From the IMG/VR virus record IMGVR_UViG_3300042938_001000, positions 1-31,383 of that record: DNA of 31,383 nt, one strand, 5' to 3'. Numbering within the stretch: position 1 is the stretch's first letter; each line of letters starts with the position of its first letter. Origin of the DNA: a virus. The notes under the pieces are model-generated. The model saw only the letters and a program-made list of their open reading frames with translations, searched no databases and had not been told where the DNA came from. This document shows positions 14,813 through 22,801 of the stretch, in pieces. The position numbers and the translations under genes were made by a program.

Positions 14813-17142
14813 TGGCGCAAACCCTTGCGTTTCCTTTCCTCACACCAAGAGCGCTCGGTGCTCCTGCACCGCTTGCGTTCACAGCAGTGCAAGGAAACAA
14901 GACCGCTGCAATCCCTTTCATAAACCGTGCACCATCAGTGCGAGGATTCTTCGCTGACACCACACCACCGGCACCAGTAGCAAACGCTGCACCAGTGCCT
15001 GCTATCAGCGTCCAACTGTTCGACACAAACAACGCCACTGCTATCTCCACACCAACGACCATTCTTGGTTCTCGCAGATGGCAAGACAGCCTGGACTCTC
15101 TGAGCCAAGGCAAGATCAGCATGCCTTATGCGACTGCAGCGGATATCAGCGCAACATCAGGTATGACACTAGGCCGGCACCTACGGTTCACGCTTGGCAC
15201 AACGCTGGCGTGGACCGGGCGCATTGTCTCCACGCAGGTTGTTGAAACAGACATCAAAGACTCTGACAAAGTGTTCGAGGTTACCTGTTTAGATGTGCGA
15301 TCAATCCTTGATCGTGCGACCGTGTTTCCGCAGAACGGTCTAGGCAAGGTCCCTGCATCAGATTTGCGAACGTTCGCATGGCACTCAGCAGAAGGTTCCA
15401 CTACTGGTTGGTCTCCTGCAACGTTCCGCTCCTACGCAATCTCTATTGCGTGGCGTACACCTAACACGCAGCCGGAATGGTTTGAACCTTGGCTACCGCC
15501 TGATGGTTGGCCTATCGGGTCAACGAAACCTATACAAGGGTTTGTTGGCAGGATCGCAGCATCAGATGTTCGCACGACCCTGTTCAAACGCACGTTCACT
15601 GTTGCATCAGATGGCCTGTATGACCTTTGGTTGGCGATGTATTCGGGTGGTGCTGTGTACGTTGACGGCATCCAGTTGTATTACAGCAAAGACAACACGG
15701 ATTCGTGGCGTTCACCGTGGCGGGCAATGATCGAACTGACAGCTGGCGATCATGTGTTTGCTGTGGAACTTGACCACGTTGCAGGCCCAGACAACTCGGC
15801 GTTACCTGGCACCCTTGCAACTGTGAACCGTGAACATTGTTTTGCGTTGAACCTGCACAAGATTGAATCACCTGAAACACCGCTCACAGCTTCAACACTG
15901 GTCATGGCTTCTGATGACAGCTGGTCTGCGTTAGACAATCCTGCTGTGGTCCCTAACCCGACAGCGGGCACAGTGCTGATCACTCTGATCAATGAGGCTA
16001 TTGCACGGGGTTCTTTGCCAGCAGGGTTCGCTGTTGGGTTTAGTGCCACAGTTGATTCTGATGGGTTGGGTTGGCCTGCTTTGGATGTGTTTACGGTGCG
16101 TGTTGGTGACACGATCTGGGATGTTTGCCAGCAGTTGCAGAATCTTGGTTATGAGTTCGGGATGCGTGCCGCTGGGCTAACACTTGATGTGTTTGCTTTT
16201 GGGCGTGGCGGTACTTCTGCTGCAGGCATTCAGGCGGGTGTGAATTTGCAGGCTGTGACTCGTGATGAGCGGCCACCGCAACCAAACACACTTGTGTGCA
16301 CCTATTCGGGCGGGCAGTTTGTTTCCACTGATGCGGCACAGGTTGCCCTGTTTGGGATTATTGAAGCAGCGTTCCAGATAGCTGATGTGCGTGACCTTGT
16401 ATCAGCACAAGCAGTTGCGACAGCACAACTCGAACTGTTCGCAGCACGCACAGAGTCGTTGTCTGTGTCTGCCATCTACGCTGGCGATCAACCGTATCTG
16501 AACTACCGGATTGGCGACACCATCGTGTTGTACAAGGGTGGCGCTAACGCTGAGAACGTCAGGTTCAAAACGTTGGATGTGTCCGAGGATTCAAACGGGT
16601 TTGTTGGCCTATCGTTTGAACTTGCATCAGCATCCGAGCAGGACGCTGACAGGATCGCTCAGATGTTGAAGCGTGGTGTGCCAGGAGCGTTGGCTGGTTT
16701 GTCAAAGGTTGCGACACCTTCACGCTGGTTGGCTGATGGTGGGACCAGTGGCCTTGTGCAGCTGTACCGTGTCGACGGGTTCTCACAGGGTGAACTAGTT
16801 GACTACACCGAGGATCCGTTGAAGGGTCAGTCAACTGCTGAGGTTTTCCAACGGCCTGTACGACTCACCTACATCAAACTGTCGCAGCTCGGCACACTCA
16901 CATCTGCTATCGAAGTGATCATGCTGAAGAACGGTGCGCAGCTCGACGTTTCCATGTTCATTGCCGCTGGTGAGTTCACTGCCACATACCTGACAATGGA
17001 TCACACGTTTCAAGCTAACGATCAGTTGTCTTTCAGACTGGTTGATAAGGGTGTTGGCGGCGGGCAGTTGCAGGTTCAGGTATGGGCTGCGTTTGCTTCA
17101 GGCGAAGATGTGCAACCTGTTGGCCGTCTCATATGGGAATAA
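14812..17142 (+). CDS. Large minor tail protein (tail tip/baseplate) with PA14-like segment
   Basis: The 776-residue protein has an N-terminal Pro/Ala-rich part. It then shows a tail-hub-like region (residues ~65-160, RRWQDSLDSLSQGKISMPYATA), a beta-rich segment at about 250-330 (FKRTFTVASDGLYDLWLAMY, GGAVYVDGIQLYY, AGDHVFAVELDH) that resembles a PA14/GLEYA-type carbohydrate-binding fold, and a further hub-like region containing VRVGDTIWDVCQQLQNLGY. It is the probable tip protein linking tail tube to receptor-binding parts. The PA14 resemblance would give glycan binding; this is inference. Confidence 0.75.
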   Translation: MAQTLAFPFLTPRALGAPAPLAFTAVQGNKTAAIPFINRAPSVRGFFADTTPPAPVANAAPVPAISVQLFDTNNATAISTPTTILGSRRWQDSLDSLSQGKISMPYATAADISATSGMTLGRHLRFTLGTTLAWTGRIVSTQVVETDIKDSDKVFEVTCLDVRSILDRATVFPQNGLGKVPASDLRTFAWHSAEGSTTGWSPATFRSYAISIAWRTPNTQPEWFEPWLPPDGWPIGSTKPIQGFVGRIAASDVRTTLFKRTFTVASDGLYDLWLAMYSGGAVYVDGIQLYYSKDNTDSWRSPWRAMIELTAGDHVFAVELDHVAGPDNSALPGTLATVNREHCFALNLHKIESPETPLTASTLVMASDDSWSALDNPAVVPNPTAGTVLITLINEAIARGSLPAGFAVGFSATVDSDGLGWPALDVFTVRVGDTIWDVCQQLQNLGYEFGMRAAGLTLDVFAFGRGGTSAAGIQAGVNLQAVTRDERPPQPNTLVCTYSGGQFVSTDAAQVALFGIIEAAFQIADVRDLVSAQAVATAQLELFAARTESLSVSAIYAGDQPYLNYRIGDTIVLYKGGANAENVRFKTLDVSEDSNGFVGLSFELASASEQDADRIAQMLKRGVPGALAGLSKVATPSRWLADGGTSGLVQLYRVDGFSQGELVDYTEDPLKGQSTAEVFQRPVRLTYIKLSQLGTLTSAIEVIMLKNGAQLDVSMFIAAGEFTATYLTMDHTFQANDQLSFRLVDKGVGGGQLQVQVWAAFASGEDVQPVGRLIWE

Positions 17143-17148
17143 CCTGAC

Positions 17149-18087
17149 ATGGGATACAAGTGGGGACCATCTGTTACTGTCGGGACCACAGCGTATGGGA
17201 TCACTTTTGGGTTTGGTTCCTTGTGGGTTGCAAATGGTGTGAGTGGCACAGTTTCTCGTGTTGACCCCACAGCGTTGACTGTGACTGCAACGATTGCTAC
17301 GGGTACTGGTGGACCGTTTGCAATCACGTCTGCGTTTGGTTCCGTTTGGGTAGGCCATGCAAGAACTGGCGGTCAAGCAGTATCACGTATCGACCCTACG
17401 ACCAACACCATCACTGCCACAATCAACGTTGATTTTGCTTACAACCTGACGTTTGACGCTAACTATATTTGGGCAACCAATTACGTTACGCCATCTGAGG
17501 TGTTACGTATCGACCCGTCAACAAATACGATTACTGGCACATTCACCAAAACGGTAGCAGCCTACGGTTTAGCTGCCGGGGGTGGCAGCGTCTGGGTTGC
17601 AGATGGCAGTGCGGGCACAGTCATCCGTGTGAACCCTTCGACGCTTGCAACAACAGCAACGATTACTACGTCTATCTTTCCGCAGTATTTGGTTTACGCC
17701 TTTGGTGATGTGTGGGCAGGCGATACAAGCACATGCATTGTGGAACGGATTAGCCCTGCAACAAACACAGTCACCGCAACAATCTCAACACCTTCGCTAA
17801 GTCTGGCCTATCCTTTTGCGATAACCGCAGATTCAACAGCGGTCTGGCTTGCCAGTAATAGCACTGCAACTAACAACAACGGTGTAGGACGGATCGACCC
17901 TGCAACAAACACGTTTACCGATGTTCTCTACACGCTTCCCAACGTGTTCCCTACTCCTAACCCGCAGCCTCGTGGCCTTGGCGTTGATGGCACAGACAAA
18001 CTGTGGGTTTCTTATTTGAATGAAATTAACCGTGTTGATGAAATTGCTGTTGCGTTGGGTTGGGTGCGTGGCCATGCGTGGGGGTGA
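17149..18087 (+). CDS. Seven-repeat beta-propeller tail protein, candidate receptor-binding protein
   Basis: Almost the whole 312-residue protein is built from seven similar units of about 41 residues. Conserved tryptophans sit at 26, 67, 108, 149, 189, 233 and 286 within G-S-x-W-V-A, each followed by x-R-(I/V)-D-P-x-T-N-T-x-T-A-T-I. This is the pattern of YVTN/NHL/SMP-30-like seven-bladed propellers. There is no signal peptide. It lies between the tail tip gene and the endolysin gene, where receptor-binding or tip accessory proteins occur. Propellers of this type bind ligands or proteins at the central pore; no catalytic residues can be assigned. Confidence 0.8.
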   Translation: MGYKWGPSVTVGTTAYGITFGFGSLWVANGVSGTVSRVDPTALTVTATIATGTGGPFAITSAFGSVWVGHARTGGQAVSRIDPTTNTITATINVDFAYNLTFDANYIWATNYVTPSEVLRIDPSTNTITGTFTKTVAAYGLAAGGGSVWVADGSAGTVIRVNPSTLATTATITTSIFPQYLVYAFGDVWAGDTSTCIVERISPATNTVTATISTPSLSLAYPFAITADSTAVWLASNSTATNNNGVGRIDPATNTFTDVLYTLPNVFPTPNPQPRGLGVDGTDKLWVSYLNEINRVDEIAVALGWVRGHAWG

Positions 18088-18090
18088 AAG

Positions 18091-18942
18091 ATGAGAGACA
18101 CAGGGATCGCTGACAGGTTGCGTGGCGCTGGTCTTGTGGTTGAAGAACAACCAGGGTGGCAGACTCGTGGCTCAGCGCTGTTTGCGCCAAGGGCTGTGAT
18201 GTGGCATCACACAGCATCAGCAATGAACCGCAACCTTCCAAGCCTGAACATTGTGACCAACGGGCGTGCAGACCTTGCAGGCCCGCTCTGCCATGTGCTT
18301 ACCGGTCGTGATAACTGCAACGTGGTGATTGCAGCAGGCAGGGCAAATCATGCTGGTGCGGGCAGTTGGAACGGCAGCAGTGTTGGCAACAGCGCTTATT
18401 GGGGCGTGGAAGTAGAGAATGTTGGCACGGTGGCTGAACCGTGGCGGCCCGACCAACTGCAAAACGTCGCAGAGGTCACCGCAGCGCTCATCAGCTACAA
18501 CCCTGCACTCGTCGCTGATTGCTGCATGCACAAGGAGTGGGCACCGTCACGCAAGATTGACATGCACACGATCAGCGGCAATGAGATGCGTGCTCGAGTC
18601 ATGCAACTCTGCATCGGCACACCAGCACCACCGGAACCAGAACCAGCACCGCCTGCACCACCGACAGTTGACCTTGCAGCAATCGCAGCAGGCATAGCGG
18701 CAGCATCCAAACAGATCGTCAAACAAGGCACCAAAGGCGACGCTGCAAAGTGGGCGCAAGCCCTACTCAACAACAAGCTTGATGGTCCAGACCTAAAGGT
18801 AGATGGCAACTTTGGGCCAGCATCAGTGGCAGCAGCTAAACGCTTCCAAACAAACGTCAAACGGTTCTTCAAACTCTCATCCAAGCAGATGCCAGTAGAC
18901 GGAATCATTGGGCCTGCAACTTGGTACTGGCTAACAAAATGA
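18091..18942 (+). CDS. Endolysin: N-acetylmuramoyl-L-alanine amidase with peptidoglycan-binding domain
   Basis: The 283-residue enzyme cuts the amide bond between muramic acid and the stem peptide. The Amidase_2 domain (about 28-175) has MWHHTAS with zinc ligand H39 or H40, and HKEWAPSRKID with H147 and D157 as the other likely ligands and K155 as a catalytic lysine. A Pro/Glu linker (178-192) leads to a PG_binding_1-like domain (about 205-283) containing LKVDGNFGPASVAAAKRFQ and VDGIIGPATW. There is no signal peptide, so release needs the adjacent holin. The lysis genes are embedded among tail tip genes. Confidence 0.93.
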   Translation: MRDTGIADRLRGAGLVVEEQPGWQTRGSALFAPRAVMWHHTASAMNRNLPSLNIVTNGRADLAGPLCHVLTGRDNCNVVIAAGRANHAGAGSWNGSSVGNSAYWGVEVENVGTVAEPWRPDQLQNVAEVTAALISYNPALVADCCMHKEWAPSRKIDMHTISGNEMRARVMQLCIGTPAPPEPEPAPPAPPTVDLAAIAAGIAAASKQIVKQGTKGDAAKWAQALLNNKLDGPDLKVDGNFGPASVAAAKRFQTNVKRFFKLSSKQMPVDGIIGPATWYWLTK

Positions 18943-18952
18943 AGGAGTCCGC

Positions 18953-19138
18953 ATGAGCCTCAAAGATGAAGCAACACGAGCATGGATCTACCGTGTGCTC
19001 ACTGCAGCAGTCCCACTCGTAACCGCCTACGGGATAATCGACCAACGCACCGCAGCCTTGTGGCTCGGTGTCATCGGTGCACTACTCGGCATCGGTCTAG
19101 CATCAATGAACACAAGCACAAAGGGGCCCGACCTATGA
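18953..19138 (+). CDS. Holin-like membrane protein
   Basis: The 61-residue protein has two hydrophobic segments (about 14-28 and 33-51) and ends in a polar tail ASMNTSTKGPDL. Size, topology and position directly after the endolysin fit a holin that opens the membrane at lysis. The RAWIYRVLTA...TAALWLGV...GLASMNTSTK pattern resembles small actinophage holin-like proteins. AAGGAG is positioned well upstream of the ATG. Confidence 0.75.
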   Translation: MSLKDEATRAWIYRVLTAAVPLVTAYGIIDQRTAALWLGVIGALLGIGLASMNTSTKGPDL

Positions 19139-19491
19139 GCGCACAAGTACAGCTCGACGACACCGGAGCGCAAGTCAACTGGTCTGTTCGTGAGAACACC
19201 ACATGGACCGATGACTTCACCGCAACCCTCACAGCCACCGGTGCTGCGATAGACATCACAAACATCACGATCACCGCAGAAGTGACCGCTGCACCAACCT
19301 CTGACACTGCGCTCAAAACGTTCACCGTGACCAAAACAAACGCTGCGCTCGGCCAGTTCAACATACGCATCAGCGAAACCCTCACCACGCTCACCCCTGG
19401 TACTTACTGGTGGGCGATGCAATGGAACGACGGCACCGATGACGTTGCGCTCTGCGCCGGCCTGTTTGTTGTTCAGGATTGGACGCTCTGA
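19135..19491 (+). CDS. Beta-rich structural protein, BppU-N-like
   Basis: The 118-residue protein contains WSVRENTTWTDDFTATLTA, AAIDITNITITAEVTAA and TPGTYWWAMQWNDGTDDVALCAG. This succession of strands resembles the N-terminal domain of upper-baseplate/BppU-type proteins that attach fibres to the tail tip. ATG at 19135 overlaps the holin stop as ATGA; a longer frame back to 18982 would sit inside the holin gene. The family match is tentative, but context before a fibre gene supports it. Confidence 0.55.
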   Translation: MSAQVQLDDTGAQVNWSVRENTTWTDDFTATLTATGAAIDITNITITAEVTAAPTSDTALKTFTVTKTNAALGQFNIRISETLTTLTPGTYWWAMQWNDGTDDVALCAGLFVVQDWTL

Positions 19492-19492
19492 C

Positions 19493-20854
19493 ATGACCAC
19501 AGTAACGATCCAATCATCTAAACCACCCATCACCCTGACCAGTGGGCGTGGCATCACAATCACCATTGATAGAAGTGTCAACACCAGCAACGGCGGGTCA
19601 GGCACCGTCACAAGTGTGACCGCTACTGCACCTGTGGTCATCACAGGCACACCAACCACAACACCAAACGTGACCCTTGGCGGGATTAACGCCACACAGA
19701 CCACAGCAGGGATTTTCTCACCTGCCCGCCTCGGATCAGGCACCTACAACATAGATACATTTCTTCGTGGCGATGGTTCATGGTCAGATGATGTCCCCCT
19801 ACAGATCAGTGTAAAGAACACATCTGGAGGTGCGCTCACTAAAGGAACTCCGGTTTACGCAACTGGCACTGTTGGTGCTACTGCTGTGATTGAGATTGCT
19901 GGCGCTGACGCTTCAGTAGGCGCAAAGATGCCCTCTATTGGCCTGCTTATGCAAGACCTTGCTAATAACGGTACGGGCCTTGTGATGATTATGGGGACTA
20001 TCACTGGCCTCAACACCACTGGCTATGGAATCAACTCCGGCATGTTTGTTGCACCAGGTGGAGGGCTAACCAACACACGCCCAACCGCAGCAACAGACTT
20101 GGTTCAGAACGTCGCCAGAGTTACTCGTGTTCACGCCACAACAGGCTCGGTGATGGTTCTTGGACCGGGACGCACAAACGATGTACCCAACCTCATCGCC
20201 ACAAACTTTCTGGCAACCAGTGGTACAGCATCAGCCACCACTTTCCTACGGGGCGATCAGCAGTGGGCTGCCGCTGAAGGGATTGCACCGGCGTTCATTG
20301 CACCGTCAGGCGTGAAGTCTTATGGGATACCGGGTTTGCGGCCAACAGGGCAGGGCGCTGCATCACAATCACAAGACCGTCTCTGGTATGAGCCTTGGTT
20401 TGTTGATTCAACAGCGACACTTGACCGTCTTGCTGTTGAGGTTGTTACCACTGCTGGTTCTGCAGGGAAACTGTTGCGCATGGGTATCTATAACGCCAAC
20501 ACATCATGGACCCCAACAACACTTGTTGTTGACGCTGGCACTGTGGCTGTTGATGCAATAGGTATCCAAGCGGCAACGATCAACGTGACGCTCTCACCAG
20601 GCCGTTACTGCTGTGCTTTTGTTTTACCCACTGGTGGCACCGCACCCACCTTGCGGCAGATAGCAGGCACCGTAAACTCGTTCCCAACAATCTCCGGTAC
20701 AGCAGGCAACCCATATCAGGTTTCGCAGTACCTTGGAGCCCAAGGCGGACTGGTAGCAACAGGCTTGCCAGCAACAGCCACAGCACCAGATGTTTACGGT
20801 GCAGCAGGCACAGTCGCAACACACAATTACCATGTGAGAGCAAGGTGGGCATAA
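19493..20854 (+). CDS. Tail fibre / receptor-binding protein
   Basis: The 453-residue Gly/Thr/Ala-rich protein has an N-terminal GTVTSVTATAPVVITGTPT motif common in phage fibre proteins, two FLRGDGSW/FLRGDQQW units (about residues 98 and 260), a middle domain that may be trimeric, and a C-terminal beta-rich domain (about 310-453) with RLAVEVVTTAGSAGKLLRMGIY. That domain resembles carbohydrate-binding jelly-rolls at fibre tips. ATG at 19493 follows the previous TGA by one base and is preferred over an upstream in-frame codon inside the neighbour. Confidence 0.75.
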   Translation: MTTVTIQSSKPPITLTSGRGITITIDRSVNTSNGGSGTVTSVTATAPVVITGTPTTTPNVTLGGINATQTTAGIFSPARLGSGTYNIDTFLRGDGSWSDDVPLQISVKNTSGGALTKGTPVYATGTVGATAVIEIAGADASVGAKMPSIGLLMQDLANNGTGLVMIMGTITGLNTTGYGINSGMFVAPGGGLTNTRPTAATDLVQNVARVTRVHATTGSVMVLGPGRTNDVPNLIATNFLATSGTASATTFLRGDQQWAAAEGIAPAFIAPSGVKSYGIPGLRPTGQGAASQSQDRLWYEPWFVDSTATLDRLAVEVVTTAGSAGKLLRMGIYNANTSWTPTTLVVDAGTVAVDAIGIQAATINVTLSPGRYCCAFVLPTGGTAPTLRQIAGTVNSFPTISGTAGNPYQVSQYLGAQGGLVATGLPATATAPDVYGAAGTVATHNYHVRARWA

Positions 20855-21138
20855 TGGAAAACACGTACACCGATGGGGTGCTTGTCCAAAGCAGAGAAGA
20901 TCACGGCGATGGCACAGCTACAGTCACAGACCACACCACTAACCCACTTACGGTCACACTGCTCACAGGGCTTGCAACCTACGAACCTTGGGTTGCACCA
21001 CCGGCAGCAGAAGTTGTGGCTGCACAAGCGATCTCAGATGAGATAACCATCAGGCTTGACCCTGCTGGGACTATCCCAGAGATCAAAGCAGCAATCACTG
21101 ATGGTCTTGCCGCTGCAATCGTTTCCCTCGGCGGCTGA
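20854..21138 (+). CDS. Small fibre-associated protein of unknown function
   Basis: The 94-residue acidic protein begins MENTYTDGVLVQSREDHGDGTATVTDH and has an Ala-rich C-terminus. Its ATG overlaps the fibre stop (TAATG), so it is probably co-translated. It could be a fibre chaperone or small fibre subunit; no family is recognised. Confidence 0.5.
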   Translation: MENTYTDGVLVQSREDHGDGTATVTDHTTNPLTVTLLTGLATYEPWVAPPAAEVVAAQAISDEITIRLDPAGTIPEIKAAITDGLAAAIVSLGG

Positions 21139-21145
21139 TGCGATC

Positions 21146-21502
21146 GTGTTCGGGGCGCTTGAAACCATCCAAACAATAAGCATCACCATCGGAATCCTCG
21201 TTGGTGTCGCATCACTCATCGTTGCACTCTTCGCAATCTTCGAAAAGATCACAGGGTTCACCGCACGGTGGGCAGGCCGACAAGTAGCAATAGGCGTGCA
21301 ACCGTTACACGACTCGATTGAAGAGCTCGCAACATACACACGGCACCATCTCGGACCGAACGGTGTGACCATGCCGTTACACCACAAGGTCAACTTGCAA
21401 ACAGAATCGTTGGCTGAACTCCAAGGCCGTGAATGGAAACGCAAAGATTTCAACGCATGGCTAGACCGCCTTGAAAGCGAAACAATAGACCCCCCAGCTT
21501 AA
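21146..21502 (+). CDS. Single-pass membrane protein at the end of the late operon
   Basis: From GTG 21146 the protein has 118 residues: a transmembrane helix at about 9-32 (TISITIGILVGVASLIVALFAI) and then a soluble, partly helical C-terminal part (LHDSIEELATYTRHH... ESLAELQGREWKRKDFNAWLDRLE). It resembles small TM-plus-coil proteins in actinophage lysis regions and could act as a second holin or lysis regulator. The longer in-frame alternative, ATG 21101, lies within the upstream gene and has no ribosome site. The start is uncertain. Confidence 0.55.
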   Translation: MFGALETIQTISITIGILVGVASLIVALFAIFEKITGFTARWAGRQVAIGVQPLHDSIEELATYTRHHLGPNGVTMPLHHKVNLQTESLAELQGREWKRKDFNAWLDRLESETIDPPA

Positions 21503-21550
21503 AGATCGACGGCGCAGTTTTGTTTGTCCTTCTCTGCATGCCGTCAGATT

Positions 21551-21598
21551 GAACCCCCACATCTTGTGCGCAAGCCCACTGCGCCGATGTGGGGGTTC
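21551..21598. terminator. Bidirectional terminator between convergent genes
   Basis: GAACCCCCACAT (21551-21562) and ATGTGGGGGTTC (21587-21598) are exact complements. The 24-base loop contains a second small stem (GCGCA at 21568-21572 with TGCGC at 21580-21584). It lies between the end of the rightward late unit and the end of the leftward lipoprotein gene, exactly where a two-way terminator is expected; TTTC follows on the + strand. Confidence 0.85.
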
Positions 21599-21619
21599 TT
21601 TCATGTCCGCACACAAGTT

Positions 21620-22045
21620 TTAACAGCCCGTACCGTTCCACGCTGAAGACCAACCACTGTTCACCGTGTACACGGCAACAGCATCTTGCACCCACGGTGG
21701 TGCCGAGCGTGCCGAACCGTAACCGCTGTGACCTGCTCGAGCAGACATCGTGCGCCAAGTACTATCAAGGTACTGATACGCACCACTAGCGGTACTCACA
21801 GGGTTCTTCGCCTGATAGTTCCCACCCGACTCATGCCGGCGCACGCATGCGAGGAATCCGCCAGGAGGGTTATGCGCTGGCGCAGCTGTTGCCGCTTGCG
21901 CTTGCAGGTGTGCTTTCACAGCGGCCTGCTCATCAGCGTTCATTGTGCCGTATAGCGCTATTTCTTCTGGTGTGCAGGATGCTGCAAAGAGTAACGGGAT
22001 TGTAACGGCAAACAGCAGTGCCGCAGCCTTTGGTGTGCGTATCAT
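21620..22045 (-). CDS. Rpf-like lytic transglycosylase lipoprotein
   Basis: The only leftward gene encodes 141 residues. The N-terminus is a signal peptide (MIRTPKAAALLFAVTIPLLF) followed by AASC, a plausible lipobox with C24 as the lipidated residue. A linker of ~40 residues leads to a C-terminal lysozyme-fold domain: FLACVRRHESGGNY (E72 the expected catalytic acid), SGAYQYLDSTW at 88-98, and PPWVQDAVAVYTVNSGWSSAWNGTGC. This matches the resuscitation-promoting-factor/transglycosylase-like domain of Actinobacteria. C67 and C141 could form a disulfide. ATG at 22045 is chosen because AGGAG lies 8 bases upstream and the signal peptide starts there. Terminators and a palindrome bound it, so it looks like an independent moron-type unit acting outside the host membrane. 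Confidence 0.85.
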   Translation of the reverse strand: MIRTPKAAALLFAVTIPLLFAASCTPEEIALYGTMNADEQAAVKAHLQAQAATAAPAHNPPGGFLACVRRHESGGNYQAKNPVSTASGAYQYLDSTWRTMSARAGHSGYGSARSAPPWVQDAVAVYTVNSGWSSAWNGTGC

Positions 22046-22075
22046 ATTGATTGTCTCCTGGTCGGGATATGGAAC

Positions 22076-22099
22076 AAGCCCACGCTGATGCGTGGGCTT
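22076..22099. terminator. Perfect 10-bp hairpin upstream of the lipoprotein gene
   Basis: AAGCCCACGC (22076-22085) and GCGTGGGCTT (22090-22099) pair perfectly around a TGAT loop. A-rich and T-rich flanks are short. On the minus strand it falls in the leader of the lipoprotein gene, so it could insulate that gene, attenuate it, or protect its transcript. Confidence 0.55.
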
Positions 22100-22181
22100 C
22101 ACCATTTACCCTACTCACATTCGGTTGGCTGGCGCACGCATACCCGTCCAAAAAGAAATTTGAGAAATGCCACACCAAACC

Positions 22182-22208
22182 TTGCAACTCGTGCAACAAT
22201 GGTTGCAC
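22182..22208. promoter_or_regulatory. Operator-like palindrome GTGCAACAATGGTTGCAC with extra half-site
   Basis: GTGCAAC (22191-22197) and GTTGCAC (22202-22208) form a 7-bp inverted repeat with a 4-base spacer. A third TTGCAAC lies at 22182-22188. The 9-base spacing between the two direct half-sites and the location upstream of the early operon suggest a dimeric repressor/activator site; an RNA hairpin is the alternative. Confidence 0.45.
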
Positions 22209-22259
22209 GCCACCGAAACGGGGCGTACCACCACACCACCACAAAGGACAAACAACACG

Positions 22260-22577
22260 ATGAATGCAATCACCGCAGGACTCCTGCACAACCTTAGGCT
22301 CGAGGATCAGATCCTCACCTACAACGAACAACTCGCCAACATGAAACAACTTGGCATGGCGTTGCGTGAAGCAAGCGAAGACACACCACAACACAAAGCA
22401 ATCCACGATCTGCTCTGGGGTCTTGACCAAGGAGCACGAGACTCGGCAAACCAGATCGTTGACGACCTTCACGATTCAGGCATCAACGCCAGTTCCGCAG
22501 CTGGTCACAAAGGTGACTTCACCATCGAGCTCATCACGCCGACCGGCACACACCTGATCGCAGGGTGCCAACTATGA
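22260..22577 (+). CDS. Helical protein of unknown function, first gene of the early operon
   Basis: From ATG 22260 the product has 105 residues, mostly charged and predicted helical up to about residue 75, with a beta-type C-terminus (FTIELITPTGTHLIAG). The start is supported by AAAGGACA upstream within a C/A-rich leader and by the change from low-complexity to normal sequence at this codon. As the first gene after the divergent control region it could be an early regulator or anti-host factor, but no domain is recognised. Confidence 0.6.
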   Translation: MNAITAGLLHNLRLEDQILTYNEQLANMKQLGMALREASEDTPQHKAIHDLLWGLDQGARDSANQIVDDLHDSGINASSAAGHKGDFTIELITPTGTHLIAGCQL

Positions 22578-22801
22578 GCAACGACGGCGAAGTAATCGGC
22601 GGTGCATGCGTATCCGATGCTGGCGTACCAGTCGTCATCCTCTCATCCGCATCGAAGTGGATTGAGTTTGATGAGTCGTGCGGGTTTATGGAATGGAGGA
22701 TGAGCGCAGATGATGCGTTCACACTCTCAAACCTTCTCATCAACCGTGCGGTGCAAGCAATGAAGATGGCAGCAGAAGAAAGGGCAGAAGATGACATCTG
22801 A
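22574..22801 (+). CDS. Small acidic protein of unknown function
   Basis: The 75-residue protein has a beta-rich N-terminal half (VPVVILSSASKWIEF) and a helical C-terminus with MSADDAFTLSNLLINRAVQAMKMAAEE. The layout, a short beta-sheet followed by an S-x-x-x-A-x-x-L-x-x-x-L helix, is common among small phage early proteins. Its ATGA overlap with the previous stop indicates coupling. Confidence 0.55.
   Translation: MSNDGEVIGGACVSDAGVPVVILSSASKWIEFDESCGFMEWRMSADDAFTLSNLLINRAVQAMKMAAEERAEDDI

Larger units (their letters stand above)
22046..22259. promoter_or_regulatory. Divergent control region between lipoprotein gene and early operon
   Basis: This 214-base interval separates two divergently transcribed units and is the most likely site of early control. 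It contains a perfect 10-bp hairpin (22076-22099), an operator-like cluster of TGCAAC elements (22182-22208), and a C/A-rich leader before the ATG at 22260. I could not place a convincing -35/-10 pair on either strand. Confidence 0.55.

Noticed and set aside
19027-19743. 238-residue minus-strand frame over the holin/BppU region
   Set aside because: It covers three + strand genes with ribosome sites and coupled starts; its length follows from composition.
22076-22099. Hairpin considered as part of a tRNA
   Set aside because: Only one stem is present; no cloverleaf, anticodon arm or T-arm can be placed around it. No tRNA was found elsewhere.
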